DNA of 43,968 nt, from positions 1 to 43,968 of the forward strand of contig NZ_JAUJFI010000028.1 in NCBI RefSeq assembly GCF_030849505.1, in the 5' to 3' direction. The stretch comes from Azospirillum isscasi (lineage in GTDB: Bacteria > Pseudomonadota > Alphaproteobacteria > Azospirillales > Azospirillaceae). Under the pieces are notes generated by a model, which ran no database searches, was not told where the DNA came from, and was given only the letters and a program-made list of their open reading frames with translations. Below are positions 24,314 to 33,494 of the stretch, piece by piece; within the stretch, counting starts at the first letter, position 1; every line of letters starts with the position of its first letter. The translations under genes and the position numbers were made by a program.

Positions 24314-24850
24314 CTAGATCCGGTTAACCGGATCGCCGCCCGCCGCCCCGGCGGGGTCCCGGTCAAGCCGGCGCCCGACCTCCGCCAGCAGCGCCCGCGC
24401 CCCGGTGTCGATCAGATCCAGCACCTGGGCGAACAGCGCCTCGTCCCCGTAATAGGGGTCCGGCACGTCGCGTCCTTCCAGGCCCGCCGCGAAATCCAGG
24501 AAGAGATGCAGCCGGTCGTGCCTTCCGGGCGGGGCCATGCGCCTGAGCTGCCCGAGGTGGCCCCGGTCGAGCGCAAGGATCAGGTCGAACCGCTCGAAGT
24601 CCGCTGCGCTCACCTGCCGCGCACGCAGGGGCGAGAGATCGGCGCCCCGCCGGCGCGCCGCCTCGATGGAGCGCGGGTCCGGCGGTTCGCCGGCATGGTA
24701 GCCGTGCGTTCCGGCCGAATCGACGGACACCCGGCCGTCCAGCCCGGCCTTGCGAAGATGCGCGCGGAACAGGCCCTCCGCGGTGGGGGACCGGCAGATG
24801 TTTCCGGTGCACACGAAGAGAACGGACAGGGCTTGCGGGTGCCGGGTCAT
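24314..24850 (-). CDS. Low-molecular-weight protein tyrosine phosphatase
   Basis: The 178-residue cytosolic phosphatase has the N-terminal P-loop CTGNICRSP (nucleophile Cys in VLFVCTGN) and the distal DPYYG motif with the general acid Asp (RDVPDPYYG). Such enzymes often control tyrosine kinases that govern polysaccharide chain length (Wzb/Wzc systems), and the neighbouring polysaccharide synthase genes fit that, although no tyrosine kinase gene is visible. Transcription probably continues into the dCache-HAMP gene. Confidence 0.93.
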   Translation of the reverse strand: MTRHPQALSVLFVCTGNICRSPTAEGLFRAHLRKAGLDGRVSVDSAGTHGYHAGEPPDPRSIEAARRRGADLSPLRARQVSAADFERFDLILALDRGHLGQLRRMAPPGRHDRLHLFLDFAAGLEGRDVPDPYYGDEALFAQVLDLIDTGARALLAEVGRRLDRDPAGAAGGDPVNRI

Positions 24851-24938
24851 GGGAATGCCGGAGTGACGGGGACCGGCTGCCCTTATCCACCACCTGCCGC
24901 GGCTTCGGCAAGGCGTTCCGGCGTTCCGGCGGGCGGGT

Positions 24939-25136
24939 TCAGCGCCAGAGGGGCCGGCGCGCCTCGGTCACCGCGTCGTAGCGGGTGATGCCGATGTCCC
25001 GCAACTCGCGCTCGGAAAGGGAAAGCAGGGCGGCGCGCTGGCGGCTCTGTTCACGGAGGTTGGCGATCCAGCCCAGCAGCGCGCGAAGGCGGTGCGCCGG
25101 TGACGGGGCGGTGCGGGGGAGGGCGTGAAGGGTCAT
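24939..25136 (-). CDS. DUF1127 small protein
   Basis: The 65-residue protein ends with the DUF1127 motif LSLSERELRDIGITRYD, an arginine-rich helical segment typical of alphaproteobacteria. Some family members bind RNA and affect phosphate, nitrogen or carbon metabolism and small-RNA turnover. The start at ATG 25136 gives the usual short N-terminal extension. Confidence 0.88.
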   Translation of the reverse strand: MTLHALPRTAPSPAHRLRALLGWIANLREQSRQRAALLSLSERELRDIGITRYDAVTEARRPLWR

Positions 25137-25243
25137 GGTGGCCTCCGGCGGGTCCGATGGAGCACCAAGCATCGGGCCGCCTCGACCGCCCCGGCAAACG
25201 GGACCTTCTCATCGCCGGGTGAGCGGAATTCACCCGAGTCCGC

Positions 25244-26140
25244 TCAGCGTCCCTGCGCGAACTCCGCCCGCATCCAGGCGCGGAAGGCGGCGACCTCCGG
25301 GCGGCGCAGGCTGTCGCGGGCGGTGACCAGCCAATAGGCGCTCTTCGCGCGCAGGCGCGGCCCCATCACCTCGACCAGCTGGCCGGACGCCAGTTCCGGA
25401 TCGACGGTCGGGCGCCGTCCGATGGTGACGCCCATCCCGCGCACGGCGGCGTCCACCGCCATATGGATCGCGTCGAGCCGCAGCCCGCGCTTCAGCCCGT
25501 CGCCCAGGGCGGAGGGCGGCAGGCCCGCGGCCTCCGCCCAGGCGGTCCAATCCTCCGACACGTCGGCGACGTGCAGCAGGGGGGCCGCGGCGAGGTCGGC
25601 GGGGGTGGCGATGCGCGCGGCCAGGGCGGGGGCGGCCACCGGCACGAGGTCCTCCTCCAGCAGCTTCAGCGCGGCCAGACCGGGCCAGGTGCCGCGGCCC
25701 AGCCGGATGCCGGCGTCGATGCCGTCGCGCGGGAACTCGACCACCCGGTGGGCGGTGTCCAGCTCCACGGTGATGGTCGGGTGGCGCTCCCGGAAGGCGG
25801 GCAGGCGGGGGATCAGCCAGCGCAGGGCGAAGGTCGGGGCGGCGCTGACCGACAGCCGCCCGCTGGGCGCGCGTCCCGGCACGCTTTCCGTCGCCAGGGC
25901 CAGCGCCTGCAGGGCGTCGCGCACGCGGGGCAGATAGGCTTGGCCGGCGGGGGTCAGCGACAGGCTGCGGTTGCCGCGCAGGAACAGCTCCACCCCCAGC
26001 CAGTCCTCCAGCGTCTGGATGCCGTGGCTGACCGCGCTGGGGGTCAGATGCAGTTCCTCCGCCGCCGCCTTGAAGCTCTGGTGGCGGCCGGCGGCCTCGA
26101 ACAGGCGCAGGGTGTTGAGGGGCGGGAGGCGGTAGGCCAT
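25244..26140 (-). CDS. LysR-family regulator, GcvA-like
   Basis: The 298-residue regulator has an N-terminal winged helix-turn-helix (PLNTLRLFEAAGRHQSFKAAAEELHLTPSAVSHGIQTLE, split here only for description, residues 6-45) and a periplasmic-binding-like effector domain (RLSVSAAPTFALRWLIPRLPAF onward). The PLNTLRLFEAA start and ALRWLIPRL are characteristic of the GcvA branch. The target is unknown: the adjacent genes are trxA, behind a terminator, and DUF1127. A small inverted repeat (GAGCGGA/TCCGCTC) lies just beyond its 3' end, near 25221-25245. Confidence 0.92.
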   Translation of the reverse strand: MAYRLPPLNTLRLFEAAGRHQSFKAAAEELHLTPSAVSHGIQTLEDWLGVELFLRGNRSLSLTPAGQAYLPRVRDALQALALATESVPGRAPSGRLSVSAAPTFALRWLIPRLPAFRERHPTITVELDTAHRVVEFPRDGIDAGIRLGRGTWPGLAALKLLEEDLVPVAAPALAARIATPADLAAAPLLHVADVSEDWTAWAEAAGLPPSALGDGLKRGLRLDAIHMAVDAAVRGMGVTIGRRPTVDPELASGQLVEVMGPRLRAKSAYWLVTARDSLRRPEVAAFRAWMRAEFAQGR

Positions 26141-26180
26141 GGCCCGCCAGTTTCCGACAGGCCGCAAGGGCGCGCAAACA

Positions 26181-26210
26181 AAAAGCCCCGCCGGAAGGGG
26201 CGGGGCTTTT
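26181..26210 (-). terminator. Intrinsic terminator of trxA
   Basis: AAAAGCCCCGCC and its exact complement form a 12-bp stem with a 6-base loop. On the minus strand the stem is followed by TTTTTGTTT. It begins 24 bases after the trxA stop and isolates trxA from the LysR gene, making it the clearest intrinsic terminator in the window. Confidence 0.92.
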
Positions 26211-26233
26211 CGATCGTCCGGGAACCGCTTGGC

Positions 26234-26557
26234 TCAGAGGGCTTCGTCGACCCAGGTGAACAGGGCGGTCTTCGGCAGGGCGCCGATCTTGGTGGCGGCG
26301 ACGTTGCCGTTCTTGAACAGCATCAGCGTCGGGATACCGCGCACGCCATACTTGGTCGGGGTGCCGGGGTTGTCGTCGATGTTCAGCTTGGCGACGGTGA
26401 CCTTGCCGCCATACTCCTTGGCGAGGTCGTCGAGCGCGGGAGCAATCATCTTGCAGGGGCCGCACCACTCCGCCCAGAAATCGACCAGGACCGGACCGTC
26501 GGCCTTCAGCACGTCCTGCTCGAAGCTGTCGTCGGTGACCTTGATGGGATCGCTCAT
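26234..26557 (-). CDS. trxA: Thioredoxin
   Basis: The 107-residue protein has the redox centre WCGPC ([11 protein letters not shown]) and the conserved cis-proline region [12 protein letters not shown]. It reduces protein disulfides in the cytosol and donates electrons to ribonucleotide reductase and peroxiredoxins. ATG 26557 gives [13 protein letters not shown], the usual start. An in-frame start at 26620 is unlikely. The 211 bases between it and the addA stop hold its promoter; I cannot pinpoint the boxes. It ends in a strong terminator. Confidence 0.97.
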   Translation of the reverse strand: MSDPIKVTDDSFEQDVLKADGPVLVDFWAEWCGPCKMIAPALDDLAKEYGGKVTVAKLNIDDNPGTPTKYGVRGIPTLMLFKNGNVAATKIGALPKTALFTWVDEAL

Positions 26558-26768
26558 GTGACCTCTATGCCTGGGTTCAGGGGCACCGCCGCGCCGATTT
26601 TCCACCGGCGGCGGACCCATCCCTCATCGGTGGAATTTGGCAAAATGTAGGACCGAGCCCCCTCACTGGTCAAGCCGGGGCGCGAATGCAGCCTCGTCAA
26701 CCCATTCCGCCGCTCCGTGCAACGCCGCGGGGGGTGAAAAGTTCCGGAAACGGACTATCGGCCCCGGA

Positions 26769-29700
26769 CTACTCCGGCAATTCCATCAGCGCCGGCGTGT
26801 CCGTCCACAGCAGGACGCAGCGGACCCGCTTGGCCGGGTAGATGGCGCTGAGCGCCGCGCGGTAGGCGTCCATCTGGCGGACATAGACCGGCGGCACGTC
26901 CTCCGCCCGGACGGGCGGCGGGCGGTTGGTCTTGTAGTCCACGATCCACACCGCGTCGTCCTCGATCACCAGACGGTCCACCCGGCCCGACAGGGCGCGC
27001 CCGGTCACCAGACCGACCACCTCCACCTCGGCGCGGGAGTTCGGGCCGAACAGCCGGGCGAAGCGCGGGTCGGTCAGGACGCGCATCGTTTCACGGGCGA
27101 TCTCGTCCTGGCGTTCCGCCGTCAGCTCGTGCGCGGGGCGGGCGAGGTAGCGGCGGGCGGCGGCCTCCCGCGCGTCGGGCGGCAGGTCGGGCAGGGTCTG
27201 CATCAGCCGGTGGATCAGCAGGCCGCGCTTGAAGCGCGCCCCGTCGTCCTCGCCCAGCGGCGAGCGCATCGCCGGCTCGTCGCCGTCCGGGCGGGAGGGG
27301 GTGAGGGGGCGGGACGGCTCCGGCTCCTCCGGTGCGGCAGCGGTCAGCCAGGGAGGCGCGGCCTGCGTCTCCAGCACGCGGCCCGCCCCGGCGCCGTCCG
27401 GCTTCGGCACGGCGGTCTGGGGATCGGCCAGGCGCCAGCCCTCGCCGCTCCAGCCGTCCGGGCAGAGGGTGGAGAAATCGAAGGGGTGCGGGACGCCGAT
27501 CTCCCCCATCGCGGCCTCGACCAGCTTGTACCAGCAGGCGTCGGACGGCTCCTTCTTCCCCTGGTACCCACAGACGTACAGCCGATCCTCCGCGCGGGTC
27601 AGGGCGACGTACAGCAGGCGCCTGTACTCCTGGTCGCGGCGGCGGTTGGCGCGGGCGCGGGCCTCGGCGCACAGCGCGTCCTCCTGGGAGCGGCGGGCGG
27701 CGAAGAGCGGCACGGCGCTGCCCTCGTCCGGCCAGAGGATCGGCGGGCTCTGGGTCGGCGTGCCCAGCGTGTCGGGCAGGAAGACGATGGGCGCCTGAAG
27801 CCCCTTGGAGCCGTGCACCGTCATGATGCGCACGCGCCCGCCGCCCTGCTCCAGCTCGCGCTTGATCTCCGCCTCGCTGGCCGCCAGCCAGGCCAGGAAG
27901 TTCTGGAGGGAGGGCGGCTCCGTCTTCTCGAAGGCCAGGCATACGGCCAGGAACTCGTCCAGCGGGTCCTGCGCGTCGGGGCCGAGCCGCTTCAGGAGGG
28001 CGCGGCGGCCCGACCCGTCCGCGTCCGCCGGGCAGGGGGCGGCCAGCAGCCCGGCGAACAGCTCGTAGGGCGCCAGGAAGTCGGTGCGGGCGAGCTGGGC
28101 ACCCAGATAGCGGCGGGCCGGGCGGTAGGCCGGGTCGTCCTCCGCCTTCGCCACCAGCGCCCGCCACAGCGTGCCGCGCCGCCCGTGGGCGAGGTCGAAA
28201 AGCTGCTCCTCGGTCAGCCCGATCAGCGGCCCCTTCAGGACGGTGGCCAGCGTCAGGTCGTCTTCCGGCAGCAGCAGGAACTCGCACAGCGCCATCAGGT
28301 CCATGACCGCCAACTGCTCGGTCAGCACCATGCGGTCCACGCCGGCCACCGGAACGGCGCGGTCCTTCAGGGCGCGCACCAGCTCCGTCACGAAGGCGGT
28401 GCGGCGGCGGACCAGCACCATCACGTCGCCGGGCTGGATCGGACGGCCCCGCGACTCGAGCGGCTCGCCGCTCTGCGTCCAGCCGCGGATGGTGTCGGCG
28501 ATGACCGCGGCCAGCCGGGCCGACGGCGAATCGGCGGCCTCGCGCTCCACCGGGGGCGCCCAGGCGGGCGGGTCGGCGGCCTCCGCCGGCTTCACCGGGG
28601 GCCACAGCTCGACCAGCCCGGCATGGCCGCGGCGGAAGGCGCGGTGGCGGATCACCGGGCTCGTTTCGGAGGCGACACCATCCTTCGCCGTGTCCAGCCG
28701 GAACACCGCGTCCACGGTCTGCAGAACGGTGGCGGTGGAGCGGAAGGAGATGTCCAGCTCCACCGCGTGCCAGTCGCGCTCGGCGGCCTTGGCGCGGGTT
28801 TGGAAATGGCGGCGCATGCGGGCGAATTCGGCGGGGTCGGCGCGTTGGAAGCTGAAGATCGACTGCTTCTCGTCGCCCACGGCGAAGACGGTGCGCGTCA
28901 CCTCGCCGCCGTCGCGGGCGCCGAGCCCCGCAAAGAACTCCTCGGCGATGGAGCCGACGACCTGCCACTGCTCCGGGTTGGTGTCCTGCGCCTCGTCGAT
29001 CAGGATGTGGTCCAGCCCGCCGTCCAGCTTGAACAGCACCCAGGGCACCGCGGGCACGCCGTCCTTGCCGCGCAGCAGGGCGTTGGCCGACAGGATCAGG
29101 TCGTCGTAATCGAGCAGCGCCTTGGCCTTCTTCTTCGCGTCATAGGCGTGCAGAAGCGCCTCGGCCAGCGTCAGCAGGGCGGTGGTGGAGGCAGCGACCC
29201 CCGCCGACTTCACCCGTTTCATCAGCGAAACGAGCCGCTCCGCCTCGCGCTCCAGCGCCGTCAGGGCGGCGGGGAAGGCGGTTGCCGGCTTTTTGGTGAT
29301 CAGGGTCTTGCGCTGGCTGCCCTCCGCCGTCAGGAAATGGCGGGCGTAGATCTGGAAGGCACGGACGCGGCTGTCCGCAGCGTCCAGCCAGCCCTGGATG
29401 CCGATCCCGCGCTCCTCGTCCGTCTTGCTGCCGGTGGACAGCGCCCGGCAGGCGTCGCGCAGGCCCGGAACGTCGAAGGCGTCGTCGGCGCAGGCGTCGC
29501 GCAGGATCGCGGCCTCGGTGATGCCCGGCGGCACGCCCAGCGCGTCGTGAACCGCGTCCACCGCGCCGTCCAGCCCGTGAAAGCTCTCGAACAGGCGCTG
29601 GATGCGCCCGCGCTCGCTGGCCAGTTCGGCCAGGATGTCCGCGAACTCCTCCGCGTTCAGGTCGGCGGTCAGCCGGGCCATGGCCTTGCCGAGCGGGCTG

Positions 29701-30239
29701 TCGGGGGCGGCGCGCCCGGCGTGCAGCACCTCGTCCCGCGCCTCGGTCAGCAGGCCGGCGGATGTCCGCTCATCCATCACCTCGAAATGCGGGGCGAGGC
29801 CGGCCTCCAGCGGAAAGCGGCGCAGCAGCGATTGGCAGAAGGCGTGGATCGTCTGGATCTTCATGCCGCCCGGACAATCCACCACCTGGGCGAACAGCCG
29901 CCGGGCGATGGTGCGGGTTTCCGCGCTGGGGCGCTCGCCGCACAGGTCGGCGAGCCGGTCCTCCAGCGCCTCGTCGGGCAGGGTGGCCCAGATGCCCAGG
30001 GTGCGGTTGATGCGGATGGACATCTCCGCCGCCGCCGCCTTGGTGAAGGTCAGGCAGAGGATGCGCGCGGGCGCGGTGCCGGACAGCATCAGCCGCAGCA
30101 CGCGGTCGGTCAGCACCTTGGTCTTGCCGGACCCGGCGGAGGCGCCCACCCACACCGACGACAGCGGGTCGGAGGCGTTGCGCTGCGCCACGTTGGGGTC
30201 GAGCGGCAACTCGCGGACGGGGAAGTCGAGGACGGTCAT
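26769..30239 (-). CDS. addA: Double-strand break repair helicase-nuclease AddA
   Basis: AddA is the UvrD-like motor and nuclease of the AddAB complex, which processes broken DNA ends for RecA. The 1156-residue protein carries Walker A (GASAGSGKT near residue 33), motif Ia LTFTKAAAAEM, motif II LIDEAQDTNPEQW, motif III GDEKQSIFSFQRADP, TVHGSKGLQAP and motif VI YVALTRAEDRLYV. A C-terminal RecB-family nuclease has GRVDRLVIEDDAVWIVDYK with the catalytic Asp and Lys. All motifs are intact. It follows addB on the same strand after a 90-base spacer that contains a large palindrome. Confidence 0.97.
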   Translation of the reverse strand: MTVLDFPVRELPLDPNVAQRNASDPLSSVWVGASAGSGKTKVLTDRVLRLMLSGTAPARILCLTFTKAAAAEMSIRINRTLGIWATLPDEALEDRLADLCGERPSAETRTIARRLFAQVVDCPGGMKIQTIHAFCQSLLRRFPLEAGLAPHFEVMDERTSAGLLTEARDEVLHAGRAAPDSPLGKAMARLTADLNAEEFADILAELASERGRIQRLFESFHGLDGAVDAVHDALGVPPGITEAAILRDACADDAFDVPGLRDACRALSTGSKTDEERGIGIQGWLDAADSRVRAFQIYARHFLTAEGSQRKTLITKKPATAFPAALTALEREAERLVSLMKRVKSAGVAASTTALLTLAEALLHAYDAKKKAKALLDYDDLILSANALLRGKDGVPAVPWVLFKLDGGLDHILIDEAQDTNPEQWQVVGSIAEEFFAGLGARDGGEVTRTVFAVGDEKQSIFSFQRADPAEFARMRRHFQTRAKAAERDWHAVELDISFRSTATVLQTVDAVFRLDTAKDGVASETSPVIRHRAFRRGHAGLVELWPPVKPAEAADPPAWAPPVEREAADSPSARLAAVIADTIRGWTQSGEPLESRGRPIQPGDVMVLVRRRTAFVTELVRALKDRAVPVAGVDRMVLTEQLAVMDLMALCEFLLLPEDDLTLATVLKGPLIGLTEEQLFDLAHGRRGTLWRALVAKAEDDPAYRPARRYLGAQLARTDFLAPYELFAGLLAAPCPADADGSGRRALLKRLGPDAQDPLDEFLAVCLAFEKTEPPSLQNFLAWLAASEAEIKRELEQGGGRVRIMTVHGSKGLQAPIVFLPDTLGTPTQSPPILWPDEGSAVPLFAARRSQEDALCAEARARANRRRDQEYRRLLYVALTRAEDRLYVCGYQGKKEPSDACWYKLVEAAMGEIGVPHPFDFSTLCPDGWSGEGWRLADPQTAVPKPDGAGAGRVLETQAAPPWLTAAAPEEPEPSRPLTPSRPDGDEPAMRSPLGEDDGARFKRGLLIHRLMQTLPDLPPDAREAAARRYLARPAHELTAERQDEIARETMRVLTDPRFARLFGPNSRAEVEVVGLVTGRALSGRVDRLVIEDDAVWIVDYKTNRPPPVRAEDVPPVYVRQMDAYRAALSAIYPAKRVRCVLLWTDTPALMELPE

Positions 30240-30263
30240 GGGCGGGTCGTCATGTGTGAGGCG

Positions 30264-30316
30264 TTGCCCCCACCTTCCCCATGCTGCGCAGCGGGGGAGG
30301 GTCGGGGAGGGGGCAA
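30264..30316. repeat. Palindromic spacer between addB and addA
   Basis: TTGCCCCC (30264-30271) and GGGGGCAA (30309-30316) flank C-rich and G-rich runs that can pair further inward around a GCTGCGCAGC centre. It resembles the dispersed palindromic repeats of GC-rich proteobacteria and could attenuate transcription or stabilise the addB message. Confidence 0.6.
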
Positions 30317-30329
30317 TGGTTTCCCGTCA

Positions 30330-33308
30330 TCACCCCTCACCCCCATCGCCGCCCGCCGACCATTCCTGCACCCGCGCGAGGTGGGCGTAGTCGGTGTAGC
30401 GCGGGGCCATGGCCGGGCGGGGGCAGGAGCGGTAAGGGGTGGCGGGGTCGTCGAAATGGCGGATCAGCTCCTCCAGCCCGGCGCGGGCCTCGGCAGCCAG
30501 CGTCGCCGGGTCGCCCTTCACCGCCTTCTCCTCGCCCGGAGGGTCGCCGCCGGACAGGCGCCAGAAGGCCAGCTCCGCGACTCGGTTCCGGGCGACCCCG
30601 GCGAAGCCGCCGGCCTCGGCGATGGCGGCCTCCAGCGGCAATTGCGGGGCGAAGCCCAGCTCGATCTCGCGGGTGGAGGGCGGGGTGCCGGTCTTGTAGT
30701 CGATCAGGACCAGCCCCTCGCCCCCCGAATCGATTCGGTCGGCCTTGGCGGTCAGCAGGAAGGGGCCGGCGGGGCCGGTCAGCGTCAATTCGCCCGACAC
30801 CTCGGTGGCGAGCGGCTTCAGGGTGCGGCGGCGGTCGCGCTCCAGCCCGATGAACCACTCGGCGATGCGCTCGAAGCGCGGCCACCAGAAAGCCCAGACG
30901 TCGGGATGGCTGTGCAGCAGCGGGCCGAAGGACTCGCGCCCCAGCGCCAGCAGCCGGTGCAGCGCGTCGTCGGGCAGCGGGCCGGGATATTCCTTCACAA
31001 AGGCGTCGAGGGCCGCGTGGATGAACTGGCCGCGGTCGGCGGCGCCGGGATCGGCGGCGATGGGGTCCAGCTTGCGCAACCGCAGCACATGCTCGGCGTA
31101 GATGGCGTAGGGGTCGCGCATCCACTTTTCGATCTTGGTGACCGACAGCTTGCGCGGGCGGGCGGCGACGGGCGGGCGCGGCTCCGGCGGGGCGACCGGG
31201 CGCACGGCGTCCGGCTCGTCCAGACCACGCGCCCAGGCCAGCCAGGGTTCCCCGGCCAGTTCGATCCGCCCGTCGAGGTTCAGGGCGCGCAGCACCGTCT
31301 CCAGCCGCAACAGCCAGCGCGACGGGACGGTCGGCGTGCCGTCCACCCGCTCCGCACGGGTCAGCACCACCGCCTCCGCGCCGCAGGCGTGGGTGAAGTC
31401 GTGGGCGGACAGGCCGACCATGCGTTCCGGGCTGGGCAGGCCGAAATCCCGGCGCATCGGGCGCGACATCCAGGGATCGGCGCCGGGGTCGGGCGGCCAT
31501 GTCCCCTCGTTCAGCCCGCCCAGGATCAGCAGGTCGAAATGCTGAAGCCGCGCCTCCATGGGACCGAGGATGTAGAGGCGCGGGTGCAGGCCGAAGCGCG
31601 GGCGCACCGGGCGCATCGCCATCAGCGCGTCGAGCAGCGCCGGATAATCGGTGCCGGGAACGGCGGGGAAGCCGTCCGCCGCCTCCAGCAATTCGTGGAC
31701 GAAGGTCGCCGCCTCCTCGCCGTCGTCCTGCCGCCAGAGGAATTCCGAACCCTCCGCGCCGGTGCGGGACGCCAGCTTTTCCGCGAAGGCGATGTGCGCC
31801 CGCAAGAGGTCGCCGAGGGGCGCCTCGCCGAACAGCACCTCCATGAAGGGTGCCGCGAGCTTTTCCAGGTCGGCCAGCCAGCCGAGCAGGAAGGCCTGCT
31901 GGTCCTTGGTCTCGAAGCGGTCGGCGGCCTTCAGGGCGGCGATCAGGCCGGCGAAGCCCTCCGCCGGGCGGGGGCCGCGCAGGACGGTGCGCTCCAGCGC
32001 GCGGGCGGCGCGGCGGAACTCCGCCGGCTCGTGCCCCCCGGCGGCGAGCGGGTGCTTGGCGAGGGCCAGCAGGGCCAGCGGGTGGGCGCGGCTGGCGGCC
32101 AGTTCGGCGGTCAGCCGCAGATAGGTGCCGACCGCGGTGTGGACCAGCGGCTGGCCCGCCGAGTCGTTCACCGCGATGCCCCAGCGGGTCAGCGCCATGG
32201 CGACCCGGCGCGCGAGGTTGCGGTCGGGGGAGACCAGCGCCGCCGTCCGGCCCGGCGTTTCCAGCGCGTGCCTCATCAGGAGGGCGATGACCGACGCTTC
32301 CTCCTCGGCGGTCGGGGCGTCGATGCGGGTCAGGCCGTCCAGGGCCGATTCGTCCAGCCCCTCCAGCGCACGCCAGCTTTCCGTGGTGGCGGCGGGGCGC
32401 ATGGCCTCGGCCAGCAGGCGGGCGCGGGCCGCCCGCGGCTCCTCCGCGTCGTTCCAGCGGCGGACGGCGGCGCGGCGGACCGACAGACGGTCCAGCAGAT
32501 GGGCGAGGCCGTATTGCGGGTGCGATTCGTCGGCGCGGATGGCCTCCCAACTGGCCTCGTCGGCCTCCAGGTCCAGGCCGGGCAGGACGACGGCCCCTTG
32601 CGGCAGGGCGGCGACCACCGCCAGCAGGTCGGCGGAGGCCGGGATGGAGCCGGTGGAGCCGGCGGCGATGACCAGCCCCTGCGGCGGCTCCGCCCGCCAC
32701 AGCGCCGCCTGCGTCTCCAGAACGAGGTTCCGGCGCTGCGCCGGGTCGGTCTGCCCGCTGGCGCCGAGGATGATGGGCCAGTGCTCGGTGACGATCTTCA
32801 GGAATTCCAGCGTCACCTGCCAGTGCTGGGCGTAATCCTCCGGCACCAGGGAGGCCAGCCGGTCGAAGGCGACGTTCTCCGTCCACACCGCGTCGATCAG
32901 CCGCCCCAGGTCGGCGCCCAGCCGCACCGCCTGCGCGGTGGTCGCCGACACGCCGGCCGCCTGGAGGATCAGCCGGGCCAGCATCATCTGGCGCTTCAGC
33001 CCGCTGATCGGATCGGGCAGCTCCAGCGGGATGCCGGGAAGCTCCTCCGCCGTCGTCAGGCTGAGGGAGGCGGCGTCCAGCTCGCCCAGCGGGCTCATGC
33101 GCGGCAGCAGCATCGGCTGCCCGCCGGAGCGGCGCAGGAACGCCTCGCGCAGCGAGCGGCAGGAGCGGCGGGTGGGCAGCAGGACGGTCACCCCGGCCAG
33201 CGCCAGCGGGTCGTTCCCCACGCGGTCCAGGATCCCCGCGGCAAGCTGGTCCACGAAGGACACGCCGGTGGGAATCGAGTAAACCTTCGGCTCCGCGCTG
33301 CTCGTCAT
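30330..33308 (-). CDS. addB: Double-strand break repair protein AddB
   Basis: AddB is the partner of AddA, with an inactivated helicase fold and its own nuclease. The 992-residue protein opens with the AddB-type GVTVLLPTRRSCRSLREAF and ends with a nuclease motif GLVLIDYKTGTPPSTREIELG. The nuclease region contains only one cysteine (YRSCPRP), so the four-cysteine iron-sulfur cluster known from Bacillus AddB is absent, as in the alphaproteobacterial branch of the family. ATG 33308 (MTSSAEPKVYSIP) is preferred over 33347. The 186-base gap upstream contains a CACAAAG repeat. Confidence 0.95.
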   Translation of the reverse strand: MTSSAEPKVYSIPTGVSFVDQLAAGILDRVGNDPLALAGVTVLLPTRRSCRSLREAFLRRSGGQPMLLPRMSPLGELDAASLSLTTAEELPGIPLELPDPISGLKRQMMLARLILQAAGVSATTAQAVRLGADLGRLIDAVWTENVAFDRLASLVPEDYAQHWQVTLEFLKIVTEHWPIILGASGQTDPAQRRNLVLETQAALWRAEPPQGLVIAAGSTGSIPASADLLAVVAALPQGAVVLPGLDLEADEASWEAIRADESHPQYGLAHLLDRLSVRRAAVRRWNDAEEPRAARARLLAEAMRPAATTESWRALEGLDESALDGLTRIDAPTAEEEASVIALLMRHALETPGRTAALVSPDRNLARRVAMALTRWGIAVNDSAGQPLVHTAVGTYLRLTAELAASRAHPLALLALAKHPLAAGGHEPAEFRRAARALERTVLRGPRPAEGFAGLIAALKAADRFETKDQQAFLLGWLADLEKLAAPFMEVLFGEAPLGDLLRAHIAFAEKLASRTGAEGSEFLWRQDDGEEAATFVHELLEAADGFPAVPGTDYPALLDALMAMRPVRPRFGLHPRLYILGPMEARLQHFDLLILGGLNEGTWPPDPGADPWMSRPMRRDFGLPSPERMVGLSAHDFTHACGAEAVVLTRAERVDGTPTVPSRWLLRLETVLRALNLDGRIELAGEPWLAWARGLDEPDAVRPVAPPEPRPPVAARPRKLSVTKIEKWMRDPYAIYAEHVLRLRKLDPIAADPGAADRGQFIHAALDAFVKEYPGPLPDDALHRLLALGRESFGPLLHSHPDVWAFWWPRFERIAEWFIGLERDRRRTLKPLATEVSGELTLTGPAGPFLLTAKADRIDSGGEGLVLIDYKTGTPPSTREIELGFAPQLPLEAAIAEAGGFAGVARNRVAELAFWRLSGGDPPGEEKAVKGDPATLAAEARAGLEELIRHFDDPATPYRSCPRPAMAPRYTDYAHLARVQEWSAGGDGGEG

Positions 33309-33341
33309 CGTCGTCCCGGTGGTGCAATCGTCGGGAAACGA

Positions 33342-33461
33342 CACCACAAAGGCACAAAGAACACAAAGATTTTCACAAAGACCTTCTCAAATCCGAGACC
33401 GCTTCGATCACGGATTGATGCGCCTTCGTGACGGTCTTTGGGCCTTTGTGTCTTTGTGGTG
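33342..33461. repeat. CACAAAG-type inverted repeat between murU and addB
   Basis: CACCACAAAGGCACAAAGA (33342-33360) and a near-complementary CTTTGTGTCTTTGTGGTG (33444-33461) form long arms around about 80 bases that also contain CACAAAG words. The A-rich repeat stands out in this GC-rich DNA. Such CACAAAG repeats recur in intergenic regions of several bacterial groups; their role is unknown. Confidence 0.7.
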
Positions 33462-33494
33462 AAAAATCCCCGCCAACCCCCTGCCGGAACCTTG

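Noticed and set aside
26637..33431. A 2264-codon open frame on the plus strand
   Set aside because: It is the antisense of addA and addB, an artefact of GC-rich codon use; the product is a low-complexity Arg/Gly/Gln string while the minus-strand proteins have all helicase and nuclease motifs.
33342..33461. CRISPR-like array suspected from repeated CACAAAG words
   Set aside because: The words are short, irregularly spaced and arranged as an inverted repeat, with no constant repeat-spacer pattern and no cas genes.
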